Positions 52,073-63,385 of a DNA stretch of 64,000 nt are shown in pieces. The position numbers were made by a program, and so were the translations under genes. The stretch is from Circinella umbellata (Eukaryota; Mucoromycota; Mucoromycetes; Mucorales; Lichtheimiaceae): NCBI GenBank assembly GCA_025093555.1, contig JAIWNF010000069.1:140371-204370 (forward strand). The letters are read 5' to 3'. The notes below the pieces were generated by a model. The model searched no databases. It was not told where the DNA came from and worked only from the letters and a program-made list of their open reading frames with translations. Positions within the stretch are counted from its first letter, which is position 1, and every line of letters begins with the position of its first letter.

Positions 52073-52915
52073 ATAGGGATCCTCATGAGAACCGAAGAAC
52101 CGGAACCGAACCGAGAAAAGTCGAGACGATTCTATGGAAGCAACCGACCAGAACTGACATTATAATTTAGTAAATTCTTGAGATTTTAAATTATGATGGG
52201 AAAAAAACATTAATTGTGAAAATAAAGTATGAAGATTTGGAACCTTTTTTGTATAAACAAGTATAAACTATCAAAGAACAAAAGTATAACGCGTTTATTT
52301 CGAAAAAAAAAGAACTAGTATTTTTTTTTGGCAGACTGGAAAAATAGATACTCAGCAACTAGTTTTCCCTTCTTTTTCTTTCTATCATTTAACACGCTAT
52401 TCGTAATCCTCTAACTTCTATTATCACGACTAAATTTTTTTAAGGTAATCATTTACACAGATATAACAGCAATAGCACAATGGCTGTTTTTGATGGATAT
52501 TTATTTTTATTAATTACCAGTAATACGTTTCTTTCTTTTTAACACAGCTTTCATTTACTTATTTTTTTTGCTAATTACTTTAAGAATGTAACAACAGTGA
52601 ATTTCTAACTTCCACACAGTATGACAGCTTTAAATAAAATATTCAATAGTCGCTGTTACTATATATTTTCGCTTCAAAATAGAGCTACATACAATACTTA
52701 AAGTGTATTTCGCTTTTTTTTTGCTGATAAATGGAATTTTGGCTGCATATAAAAATTTATCACGCTTATATTTAAAGACTTCTGTTTTTTCCAAAAACTA
52801 TCGTCAGTTCCTCGGTTCTTCTCGGTTCTTCTCGGTTCGGTTCGGTTCTTACTAGAGGTCGGTTCGATTTGGTTCTCTTAAGAAACCGAACCGAATCGAA
52901 TCGTGAGGATCCCTA
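52073..52915. mobile_element. Non-autonomous hAT-type element with 8-bp target duplication
   Basis: The left end begins TAGGGATCCTCA and the right end is the exact complement, TGAGGATCCCTA. ATTGGAAA flanks both ends (52065-52072 and 52916-52923), an exact 8-bp target duplication as made by hAT transposases. The subterminal regions are packed with copies of GAACCG and its complement (52097-52128 left; 52800-52900 right). The 843-bp interior has no protein-like frame, so it depends on a transposase elsewhere. Confidence 0.92.
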
Positions 52916-52923
52916 ATTGGAAA

Positions 52924-53639
52924 GTATACACGACTGGTCATATAAAGGATAAATAAGGAAATTGTCAATTTTATCGCTAACATATCTAGACATAAAAGCA
53001 CCAGGTATCAAAAAGGACTTGTAAATGAACTGTCTTTTTTTTTTACATGAAGTTATTCTTTTATTAAAAAGAAACCAAAAAAAAAAGAAATGCAACACTG
53101 ACTTTAAAAGTAGAGGTAATATTAAGGTCATTTATTGTATCTAATAGTATTAAAGCAATGTAAAGAATTATAGTTAACAACTATCGCTAATGTACTGTGA
53201 GAAAAAGAAAACACAGAATTTTATTAACTCCAGGAATAAATGTACAGACTCTTATATTATTAGTTTAAACAAATAGAAAAAAAAGAAGAGATGTTATATG
53301 TAATAGTCATGAATCACTATACAAAGATACCACTAATGATTATACAAATATAAAGTAAAGTGTTTAACGAACAAAAAACACAACATGAAACCTAATACCC
53401 TCTCAAGCTATATAAAAAATATGGTTTTATTTTTTATTTGTGAAGAATTATAATCTTCGAAGCTGTATCCTCAAAAGACCATCCCAACCCAAGCCACCAA
53501 AATTAATATTCTCACAGTTGACGCACAGAGGAATCCTGATTGCCAACTTCAAGATTATCATCTTGAAAAAATTAGGTTTATGATAAGAAGAAAACTCGGA
53601 TATAATATTCGAATAGACTATTTAGATGAGAGTAAAAAA
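52924..53639. other. Unassigned DNA with an open, Met-less plus frame
   Basis: From about 53430 to 53660 the plus strand keeps one frame open, reading TKINILTVDAQRNPDCQLQD and KIRFMIRRKLGYNIRIDYLD. Composition is protein-like, but there is no start or splice support and no family match. Confidence 0.25.
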
Positions 53640-54115
53640 AACTTACGTGGAGAAAAAGGACCCGAAACTCATTCATGTTTATCTCTACTCCTTCTTGAAG
53701 TTGAAGATCTTCATCTTCTTCATTCAATTGTAAGGGGGCAGGAGGATGGTGACGGTGACCAGATCGGGTACGAGAAGATACAGCTTCAGCAGCTGTATTG
53801 CCACGAGCAAGAGTATCAGGAGTGCTGATATATTCTCGGTGCTATCAATTATATTAAATATCATACACTTATAGTTAACATGTTTATATGAAAAAAAAGA
53901 CAATCGTACATTGACAAAATAGTTATGTACCACCCTTGATACATATAAAGGTGGGCCTGTGACATCGCCATCCGACAATTCACGAACGCAACGTGAATGC
54001 GTCGAATGACAAAACGCACAAGTGTTGTCATGTCTCTCATAACAATAGCAGTACTTCTTTGATCTGAAGCACCTTGATAGACATTTTCCGGCTGAGTACC
54101 TATATTTGTTTTCAT
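53640..54115 (-). other. Possible coding exons of an unknown gene
   Basis: On the minus strand, ATG at 54115 opens MKTNIGTQPENVYQGASDQR, running to about MSQAHLYMYQG, where a GT donor occurs near 53930. After a TTGATAG acceptor near 53842 a second open block reads HREYISTPDTLARGNTAAEA, then a charged LQLNEEDEDLQLQEGVEINM before a GTAAG donor near 53647. The phases of the most obvious borders do not quite agree. The exons lie upstream of, and in the same direction as, the decayed paralog ending at 49259 and could be its 5' exons split off by transposon insertions; that is inference. Confidence 0.3.
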
Positions 54116-54429
54116 TATCACGCGTAAGCTATTTAACTATACATTCATCGTTCCATTCATTTATTATTGATCTTTCTACTCATTCTTTTTTATTTATTCT
54201 ATTTGTCATTGTCCTCGATCTCCGGATTCAACACAGGGCGGCCACGACCACGTTGAATCTGTTACTGTTTTTTTTGCAAGCGCGTACTACCTCTATATAG
54301 AAATCGTCTGGGGACCCGAGCTCATAAAAAAAAAAAATTCTTAGCACCAATTTCTACTCTGCGTTCCCATTGGCCAATTTCACTTGTGTTGTCACCATTG
54401 GTGATAAATGATGATCGAAAAAAAATATT

Positions 54430-54905
54430 GCGAATTTTTCTAGTGTCTTCTTCAATTGAACACTTCTTTAGTTGCAACTTTCGAGTGGATGCAACTTATT
54501 CGCTTTTGTGTTTTGGTTGTAGCTGCGAATCTTTTCTAGTGTGTTCTTCAATTGAACGCTTCTTTCGTTGCAGCTGCAAATCTTTTTTTGTGTGCTGTTT
54601 CATTGAAGTTTCTTTGGTCGCAACATTCGAGTGGATGCAACTTATTCGCTTTTGTGTTTTGGTTGTAGCTGCGAATCTTTTCTAGTGTGTTCTTCAATTG
54701 AACGCTTCTTTCGTTGCAGCTGCGAATCTTTTTTTGTGTGTTGTTTCATTGAAGTTTCTTTTGTCGCAACATTCGAGTGGATGTAACCGATTCGCTTTTG
54801 TGTTCTTCAATTGAACACTTCTTTCGTTGCAGCTGCGTGTTGTTTCATTGAAGTTTCTTTGGTTGCAACATTCGAGTGAATTTTGGTTGCAGCTGCGAAC
54901 TCATA
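54430..54905. repeat. Complex tandem array, period about 146 bp
   Basis: The landmark CGAGTGGATG recurs at about 54482, 54628 and 54774, an exact 146-bp spacing, with a shortened fourth unit at about 54873. Within each unit a half-repeat, TTCTTCAATTGAAC followed by GCTTCTTTCGTTGCAGC, is itself partly duplicated. The array is relatively GC-rich for this region. No open frame suggests coding. It could be a minisatellite or internal repeats of a transposon. Confidence 0.85.
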
Positions 54906-56862
54906 GATTACTGTATAATTTCTTCTCTGAGCAACGGTCTATTTTTAATGACGTTTGCCGGCTCTTTCTTTGTATTTTTATTTTATTTGGATGAAGGATG
55001 AAACGTGTATAATTTTCTCTAAACTGAAACTTTTTTTTAAATTTCTAGAGTCCTTCTGGTAGTTACGCAGTTCAAATGTAGAGGTTGAAAAATGTTAAAT
55101 GAGGAAGTGAAAGTTTGTATTATTCCGTTACTTATGGGCTACATAAGAGCACAAATCGCTTAGTAGCTTTAGTAGCTTTGGTGATTCCTGTTTATCTTTT
55201 ATTCTTTGGCGTGGCCTGCATCAAGTCATCAACAAACTCTGGTATATCAAGTCAACCATGTAGTACATTCCAATTCTGTATGGTTCCATAAACAAAGAAG
55301 GGGCAGATCGAACAGTTGTTGTCTGAGGTTGACATGGAAGCTTTTGGAACTACACTAACACCTCAGTTGCCAAACTCTTCTCTTCCCTGACCCAGATAAA
55401 CAAGCGATTTTTGATCTTATTTTTTACAGAAATAGGCCAACACTGATCTGCTCTCGTTCGTAAGTTTTACACATTAATCGTTGGATAATCAATACAGCCA
55501 TAACTTTTACGAAAAAAAATACGACTGATGAAAATTACCCATACACTCACACACACACACACACACACACATAGATATATAGAAAAAGCTGGTCTATGAA
55601 TAAAAGTTCTAATTTGAAGCAGGCGACGTCTCCTTTTCTTATCGTTCGCAAGCTGGAATATGTTATTAGCCTACTATATATACGTCCGATATCCCTAATA
55701 ATTACTACTTGTAACATTATGGCTGTTGTAAAGACTTTTGCTCAAATACCTACACTCAATTCAAGGTCATTAGGGTAGGGTATATGCTACCCGAACTAGG
55801 TAAATAAATTTTTAAAGTGTAATGATTACATGGTTTTGTTTATTAACTGAAAAAAAAGATAATCTTTCTCTAGCTGGTTTCGAACTTATTATTATCCAGA
55901 GCTTTTTATCGAAATTTCAAACACGAGAGGCGGTTTAGTCAGCAAGACATTTCTCAGCTCAAGAGGGCCGCGTCAGAAAATTTTATTTATCTTGGTGGAT
56001 GCAGGCTATATTTTTAATAGGTTTAACAATAAAAGGAGAAAAGGAGAGATATAAAGAAAAAAAAACTGATGTGAAATGGTACGTTACCTCACAGATTCTT
56101 TTCATATATACGACACACACACACACAGACTTTAATGAAGCATTAAAAAAGTGAGAACAACTAAATTAGGTTTGTCTATAGGAAAATAAATGACTCGGTC
56201 ATAGGTAGTGATCACTTTTAGCTTATGGTAAATGGATATTGCCCCATAATCCACCACTACTGGCAGTTTGGATAGTCCTGTGATAGTCTTTGATTCGATG
56301 ATGTTTAATAGCAAATATACTTCTTCTGCTGATAAGGCACAGTTATGCCTTACCATAATAGTCACCATCTTTTTTATTTTAAACATATCAATATCCATCA
56401 ATATACATTCATCATCACCGTGTCATCTTAATTAGTATTATCATTATATTAAAAGTATTGCCTGAACATTTTTAAAATAATACAAATATGCATCATCTTT
56501 ATTGAATAAAACATACATTTATCATTCTATTTTTTTACGGTTATCTCTTAACAATAAATTTTTGTAGAATGTCAAAATTCTCTGTGGTACAAACTATAAC
56601 AATGATACTCCATCATCTTCCATGGTAATAAATACGCCTATCAATATTTCACAAACCTGTCACTTACCAAACATATTCATGAATGAGTATATTTAATCCT
56701 TACATGATTGAAGATTTTGCATGAAGCAGGAAGAATATATTCGGATACTTTGTTTAGTACAATATTTATGCGAAGTTCAAAATGAAAAGCGCTGTTTCAA
56801 CCTAACCTGTTACATCGACACGCCCGCGTAACTGGCTTTAGCTCCTTACCCCTATGTTCACC
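54906..56862. other. Unassigned stretch upstream of the intact family gene
   Basis: This contains an AC tract at about 55548-55571, a tRNA-like but unconvincing block near 55860-55980, and a minus-strand frame at 56132..56401 (89 codons) with protein-like composition but no recognised relatives. The right end must hold the promoter of the family gene starting at 56863. It includes a GC-richer block near 56810-56870. Confidence 0.35.
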
Positions 56863-58871
56863 ATGACAACGACTACAAATTATGAAAAAGGTTAATTGAC
56901 ATTAAGATTTTTTTTAGGCATTTAAGATACTAATCTTCTTCTTAGACATTGAAACTTATATCAAAGATGCAGTTACCGGAGAAAATAAGCTGTCGTTTAA
57001 CAAATTTCTACGAGACAATGTTCAATTAACTGTGAAAAATACCACCAAAGCTCAATGGGGGTCGTTTGAAAATGTTTGGAGGGCCCGTGTCGCAAATGTT
57101 GCTAAGGAACTGAATATTGAGATGGTAACATGAATTTTAAAGCTATGAAACTAGATCCTTAGCAACTAAATGAAATGTATATATAGGATAAAGAAGATAT
57201 GGATACTACCATATTTTTCGAGATATTTGAGCTATATACGCGTGAATCATCAAAAGCGAAACCTTCTTCCGCTTCCAGTTCTTATGCAATTGTACGTTAG
57301 CTCTTATCAATATTCTAAAAACTTAAATACTAAATATACCAAAAATTATTATTGATCTTCATTTATTAGGCTTCTAAAACCGATTCGTACGAGATCACAG
57401 AAGATGCAAAGCTTGAGTATCGTAAAAAGTTCGAGGCCATGGATGATGGCAATAAATGGGAGTTACGGGAGGGGGTCTTCGTCGAAGACATTATGTATGA
57501 GTATGGGAAAAATTGTACCCACGAACAGTAAGTATTCAAGCATCCTTCTTTCAACAGCAATCGGTTTCTCAGGCAAAAAACTGAAAAGTATTTACGAATC
57601 TTTTAGTGCAGCACATTCATTCATATTGAATACGAGTGACCCTTGTTGGGAAAACGTATTCAGTAAAGAAGATTTTAAGAAAATATGTACAGAGGGGAAT
57701 TACCGTCTCCCAAAACTTGACGACAACATTATTGATATGTTTGCACATTACCATGACTCACCGGAAACCAATGTACTTGACTTTATAATCAAGAAAAGCA
57801 AAGACCTTGGTCCTTTTGACCCGCGATATGAAGTAGATCAGTACAAGCTACTTCATGTTATACAACAATTTATAGGGTATTATGTTGATAATACAATGGC
57901 AAATATTACAATGTGGACAGAGCAAGATTTTGTTGCGCACATTTGGTGTGTATTGGACCGTTTTTTCCAATCTTCTGGAATAACAACCACCAGGTATGTC
58001 GATAGTGGCGTGTGGTATTGCGAATAAGAATCTCACTTATACTCTGTGATATATCTAGAAATAAAACGTGTTTGGCAACAGCTCAACGAATGAATGGTAA
58101 TCGGTGTGTTACCGGGGATTCCGAAATTAATAAGAAACTTCGGTCTACACAACCAGACCTAGTATTGTTGAAGAATGGAGTTGAATACGGAACCTCGGAA
58201 GTTGGAAAGAGTATTGATATAGTTGCGGGAAAGAAAGAGATTGTTGAGTCACAGTTGCATAGTCCAAAGACAATGCATGATATGTTGTGTGCAGCTCACA
58301 AAAGAATGAATAATGACTTTAATTCAGTGCGTGATTTAAAGATTGTGTGTTTTAATGAAACTGGTAAGCTTAAAAGCTCATTAAATGAGAGCAAAAGGCA
58401 CTCAATAGTATACCCACATGGTTATAAATATAAACTATATAGGGTTGACATTATACTTATCCATCATGGATTGCCCGAAGGGCTACGTAAGTCGAATCAT
58501 TGAAACTCAGAAATATGAAGTACCGAAGGATTCTGATTTAATTATTGGACAACTTTTTCCACTTTTGAAACTGATTTTACACGCAAAGGTATACAATTTG
58601 TTTACTGGTCATTCAAAAATGTTTGGATAATATACTAATTAGGATGAATTAGAAAATTGTTGATAACTCACTTGCCGTTGTCAAAAAGAACTTATCCAAG
58701 GAGCAAGAGCCAGGGCTTGCTTTCGAAAATGACTCCCGAAAACTGAACTTACCTTCATCTCTAACATCAATTCTCCCAAAAAAACGAAAAAAAAATAGTG
58801 ATGAATCATCAACTTCATCAACTCCATCATCAAAACGAAAAATTTCTAATCCACTTTCTACTACTTCTTAA
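56863..58871 (+). CDS. Intact member of a Mucoromycota-type hypothetical gene family
   Basis: Eight exons (56863..56890, 56946..57124, 57187..57291, 57370..57527, 57607..57993, 58059..58363, 58443..58588, 58653..58871) close in phase to 508 residues with no internal stop. It starts MTTTTNYEKDIETYI. A helical N-terminal part (NKFLRDNVQLTVKNTTKAQW) is followed by WELREGVFVEDIMYEYGKN, AAHSFILNTSDPCWENVF and FVAHIWCVLDRFFQSSG. The most conserved core, residues about 295-360, has P318-D319, E328, E333 and K336 in TQPDLVLLKNGVEYGTSEVG, then LHSPKTMHDM. LSIMDCPKGYVSRI follows, and a Ser-rich tail with a PKKRKK nuclear-localisation-like cluster (478-483). I know this pattern as an abundant unnamed family in Mucoromycota genomes. 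Its function is unknown; the PD...E...E..K arrangement could be nuclease-like, which is inference. No transposon ends were found around it. Confidence 0.75.
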
Positions 58872-59394
58872 CGTTAAATTCTAATTTATCATCAAAAAGC
58901 TTTATTTCTTTATCATTATTTTTATCTTATATTAGTTTTCTCAATCTGTTATTCTTATTGCTATGTATGGTATTCCTTTGTAAACTATTTCTACATATTA
59001 CTCAACACAGAAGCTTTTTTCATCAAAAATAAATACTTCAAAGGATACTATATGTGAGTAGAGCCTTATTATTGTTCACCATCATATTGAAAAAAAAGAT
59101 TCATGTTGGTACAATACATTAGAAAGGTTATTGCACTATGCTTATATTAAAAAATCACTAATCTTAGGGCTCGTATTATACCGATCCGTATCAGACGTCT
59201 AAAATCCAAATTGTTTTGACAGATTAGAGAAAGCTTAGTTCCAATGTCGTGATGCAAAAAAATTATTACATGAAAATCTATGTATTCATCAAATGTCGCA
59301 TTATTTTTCATAGAGTATATTTCACCAATAACTTTTCAAAATGAGTTACGAATTAATTTTTTTACACTAGACCCCCTGACTTTTGCAACCATAG
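58872..59394. other. 3' flank of the family gene
   Basis: AT-rich DNA including the 3' UTR of the preceding gene. AATAAA occurs at about 59028. No gene is seen before the LINE fragment. Confidence 0.45.
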
Positions 59395-60220
59395 TTTTCC
59401 AATCTGTCATAACAGAACCCATTCTGATGCTCTCGTTTATATTGGTTATCCCTTGTATTCGACTTCTAGACAACTAGACCGATTTATGACAAGCCTCTTA
59501 ACCTTTATTCAACAAAATTGTCCATTACATGAGCGGCGAGGTCTCTCTATTCGGGGACGTGCAACAATTCTCAACGTCTTGATTTTGTCGAGACTTTGGC
59601 ACATTCTTCGAGTTACTGGTGCCTCCATTCGAAATTTCCATACACAGCTACGTAGTATTATCTCCAAGTTTCTATTATACCGAATGTTTCCCAAAATATC
59701 ATATCAAACCATGTGTTTACCATGAAGTCAAGGAGATGTTGGTCTCTTCGATCCCATCACACAACAGAATGCACTCCAACTTAGATGGATTGCGCCGATG
59801 ATAGAGGATTCAGACGTTTTTCCAGAACATATTCTATGTTTAATACATCATATATCATCAACTGGCAAATTTACGTTCAATCACCGCACACGTAAACAAC
59901 ATGCAGCACCACCAGCATCACTTTCCATCACATATCCACCAATTTTTTCAATCACCATCGCTATATGCTTGCAGCTACCAGTTCCGAGTATATTACAGTC
60001 AACCAAACACATCTGCCACACACCAAATCCGGCTACTACAATCTACAAATGAAAGATCTTTTTGTTTTTGACCTATGCATCGCACACTTACGTTTGCACC
60101 AATCCCCTGATCAGCCTCCTCATCCTACTCTACGGCGCACATGTATTACCAACCGTTTTTACACAAAAACTATTGGTAACAAATATTTTATTAGTAACAC
60201 AAACTTGAAATGTTTATTAC
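59395..60220 (+). pseudogene. 3' fragment of a LINE retrotransposon polymerase
   Basis: The plus strand reads HNRTHSDALVYIGYPLYSTS, then ERRGLSIRGRATILNVLILS and RLWHILRVTG, then FPKISYQTMCLP. One base shift later it continues RSQGDVGLFDPITQQNALQL with RWIAPMIEDSDVFPEH. This order (Y-G-P, R-L-S-RGRA-LN-LI-S--WH-LRV, and a G-GL-DP-QQ-ALQLRW block) is the region just after the reverse-transcriptase catalytic domain in fungal L1-type LINEs. The catalytic YxDD part is absent, so the copy is 5'-truncated as well as frameshifted. A further frame to about 60220 probably continues the C-terminal region. Confidence 0.75.
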
Positions 60221-60769
60221 ATTGAATTTCAATAATATTTAAAAAATGTCATATCAATATAGTTATGTAGCTTTTCAAGTTTTATATATGAACTAGTTAC
60301 ATATCATAACATAAAGAAATCATAAAAGAAAGAAATGAAAATTATATAAAGTATAAGATTGATTTTAAAGGTAGTAGAAATATAATTAAAGAAAGGTTTG
60401 ATAATGATCTTTTTATAGTAATAGATAATAATCAGTTACAAAACATAAAGTATAATAACTATATTAATATTTTACAAAATAAAATTAAGAAATAAATAAC
60501 CTCGATTTGATATAATAGTGAAGGGTTTTTATAGCAGTGATGTTATATATTATATAGAGTATAAAAACCAATAGAAAATTAGAATACCTACGTAAAAATT
60601 ATATAGTGTAGCGTATTTATCGTTACCACCTTTTTTTAACATTATCATCAATATTCATCATAGTATTAATATTAATATTAATATTGGTATTAGTATTTAT
60701 TATAAATATTATTGTCATTATTATCGTCACTATTAATATAGTTATCTTTTTCACAATTTAATCCAAAGG
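60221..60769. other. AT-rich spacer between retroelement fragments
   Basis: Very AT-rich DNA with ATT trinucleotide-like runs near 60640-60750. No gene or terminal repeat is seen. Confidence 0.4.
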
Positions 60770-61320
60770 AATGCAGGTTCAACGCCTCATGCATCAGATT
60801 TCTAGGATTTATCATAAACAAGAAAGGCCTTTAAACTGACCCTGCGAAAATAGAAGAAGTTGCCAATTTCCGGTTACCACAGCAAATTCGCGGCCTTCGT
60901 TCTTTTATCGGTCTAACCAATTACTACAAACGATTTGTACACTCATATGAAAAGATATCAAGACCAATTTACAACATGCTTAAAGAAAGCCCAAATAAAT
61001 CAACATAGACACCAGGAGCCATCAAGGCATTCGAAACATTAAAGTCAGCTATGTGCAATAGTCCAATACTTACTCGAATAGACTATGACAAGTCATGTGT
61101 ACTTATCACCGACGCATCGCGAGAAGGACTTGATTTAGTTCTAGAACAATAAGGAGAAGACGGACGAAATCATGTTATATTATACGATAGCCGAGCCTTA
61201 CGTATCACCCAGCGAGAAGAATTATGGTATTTCAAAACTTGAATGTTTAGCTGTTGTCTGGGCGATTAAAAAGTTACGACCATATCTTTTATCTAAACCT
61301 TTTAGTAGCAAGAAATGACT
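60770..61320 (+). pseudogene. Ty3/gypsy reverse transcriptase end and RNase H fragment
   Basis: The plus strand reads RFLGFIINKKGL, a stop, then RGLRSFIGLTNYYKRFVHSY and AIKAFETLKSAMCNSPILTR. VLITDASREGLDLVLEQ and a second frame with KNYGISKLECLAVVWAIKKL follow. These are, in order, the 'FLG', 'GL.nYYrrFi', 'L..a...aPvL', 'tDAS..g.g.vL' and 'E.l.vvwai...R.YL' landmarks of the RT connection and RNase H domains of Ty3/gypsy elements. At least three stops and one frameshift show it is dead. No LTR was identified next to it. Confidence 0.8.
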
Positions 61321-61379
61321 TGATATCCATTTGATGCATCACTCTTAATCATGTTTATAACAAATACTTAATCATCAGT

Positions 61380-61770
61380 ACCACGTCACAGCATTGGATA
61401 CAATAATGGTTCCTGTGTTGATTCATGATTATGTTCCCCCTTACGTATGAAAGGAGACAACATGTTATCGCTGACGATCTGTATTTAATAAGCGAAGAGC
61501 CATACGGAATGAACGTCCAAAACGTTGCGAAAATTCTTTATGCTGCTTGTTCTGCTTGTTGTCGGCAGAATCGATCATTTTACGGTTGTTATTGGCAACA
61601 TATATTTTTGATTTGATGGCATCCTGGTGAATGCTGTTGTTAGTTGGATGGCCATCATGTTTACATCCAAAAATCATTTTTCTTTTATCATCTTTTTTTT
61701 CCATGGGAAATATTGCTTCTCTTATATAAAAAGCAATTCCATTTTGTTCCATGCAAAGCATGTATTTTCT
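61380..61770 (-). pseudogene. Mutator-like transposase N-terminal DNA-binding remnant
   Basis: The minus-strand open frame at 61465..61761 reads MIFGCKHDGHPTNN, then QHKEFSQRFGRSFRMALRLL. After a frame change it continues SPFIRKGEHNHES. A Cys/His-containing block, a 'r.GcpFr..l' segment and then HNHE is the layout of the FAR1/WRKY-GCM1-type zinc-binding domain at the start of MULE transposases. The Cys expected in GCPF is Arg-Ser here. The catalytic domain is not seen downstream. Confidence 0.5.
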
Positions 61771-62693
61771 AATAGCATTATAATCATCTCAAGTTTCCTG
61801 CAGTTCTTAAGGGATTGAGGTTGCAAATAGAGATTTAGATATTGCAATCAGCGAATATTAAAAAAATGTCGTTTTTCATATAAGAAAATCAAATCTTTTA
61901 TTGTCTGTGTTACTGTAACGGTGTTATTATTATCGCTATTATTATTACTATTACTATTATTGATTGTTTATCACTATCACTATAATTATTACTGCTATAA
62001 TATGACTATCTTTATTATTATTTTCTAAGCTTAACCCTCGAACATATACGTAAAATTTGGAATTACGGCTATATATATATATACACCTATTTTTATTATT
62101 ATTAACAATATGTAAGTTACTTCATGATAAAGTTACAGATGTTAATAGTGACCCTTTTAATTTTTAAATGCTAGGTGGGGTGGGTGTAAAGTCTGGGGTG
62201 TCAGTTTTTTCTTCTTGGCCAAAAAAGCACCAGGTATAAGTTTTTTTTAGTCCAGCACGAAATAATATCTTTTACGCGACTATTTCATTTCCTTGGTTTT
62301 AAACTATCCATACGTAATCCTCAATCTCCTCTTCCCAAAGATATTCATATATTATGTATTCAACAGCTTCATGTCCTTGTCATTGCAATAGATCTCAGGA
62401 ACATTTTTCCCCCATGGATTAATCACTTGTAGGAAAAATATATAATTCTTGGCCTCTTTTATTTATTTTATATATCATCCATAATATTAGAAGAAATATT
62501 CATCATTACTTAAAAAAAATACCAAAGACAGAAGTATATAATATATTTATTATGGTGCATACATTTTATAACCTTAATTTTCTTAGTAAATGTTTCAATT
62601 TCATTTCATTTTGAACGCCGCTATTATACTCCATATTTATTGGTGGAATGGTTTGAATAAGGGGGGTGCTCTTTTTTTTATGGGGATATATGA
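61771..62693. other. Unassigned DNA
   Basis: AT-rich sequence with ATT-type simple repeats near 61920-61970. A short G-rich block lies near 62175-62205. No coding feature or element end was recognised. Confidence 0.35.
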
Positions 62694-63385
62694 CTACATG
62701 TGTTCAGGGATTTTTCGATGGGTTTTTACTCTTCTTGAAAATCGTTTTATTTCATCCATCGCTTGTATAACATCTATTACAAGAGAATATGCCTCAATAT
62801 ATCTCCAGCATCTGTTATAATAATTTTGTATTCTTATTATATCTCCAGCAGAATCTAAGAACTTGTCAACGTTTTGTTGTAACGACTTGAAAGAATAATC
62901 ACAGTTTGCACGGGCTTCTTTTTTTGCATAACTCCAGTATCTTTCAATCCAGTTAGTCTCACAATGAAACTTTGGGTACATTTCAAAGACCTGATTTTGC
63001 TCAACTGTCTCTTGAAGAGCTGATTTTTGTTTTACAAAGTCGGGCTGACCCATTAAAAGATGACGTGCACAGCACTGATGATCAGGCTTTTCATCATCAT
63101 TGCATGACAACACCATTTTTTCCCTTGTCTATATGGATCTTGTTCCATCCACAGACCTCGCTCTTCAAGTATTTCTTGTATACCTTCAAAATAAATAATT
63201 GTTTTGAGTTTGCTTTTTCCATTTTTTCTTTCTTGAATTATATCCTTCTTGATATACATAGCTTGAACGTGCAATTCTCCATCTCGAATATATGTTGTAT
63301 CCTTAAATTTGAATGGTTCCATTTCATCAGCAGGTTTTGGACCCAGCGGCATCCTACTTGCAACTAAGGCATTATGTTTGAATCG
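62694..63385 (-). pseudogene. DDE transposase C-terminal half (Tc1/IS630-like fold)
   Basis: Two overlapping minus frames form one protein interrupted by a frameshift near 63100. The first reads HNALVASRMPLGPKPADEM, GELHVQAMYI and GIQEILEERGLWMEQDP. The second reads CCARHLLMGQPDFVKQKSAL, FEMYPKFHCETNWIERYWSY and FLDSAGDIIRIQNYYNRCWR. This matches an abundant fungal transposase family with 'GvpKG...iLeERGLW', 'C...CCARr.l..QPDF..qks' and 'PKFHCElN.IE.yWg..K'. The Glu of NWIERYW is in the position of the third catalytic acid of Tc1-like DDE enzymes. The N-terminal half is gone, cut off at the Ty3 fragment. Confidence 0.7.

Noticed and set aside
53430..53660. Met-less open frame on the plus strand
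   Set aside because: Protein-like composition only; no start, splice border or family match, and length is compatible with chance.
55840..55985. tRNA-like or SINE-like block on the minus strand
   Set aside because: Fragments resemble A and B boxes, but no cloverleaf with a paired acceptor stem can be drawn.
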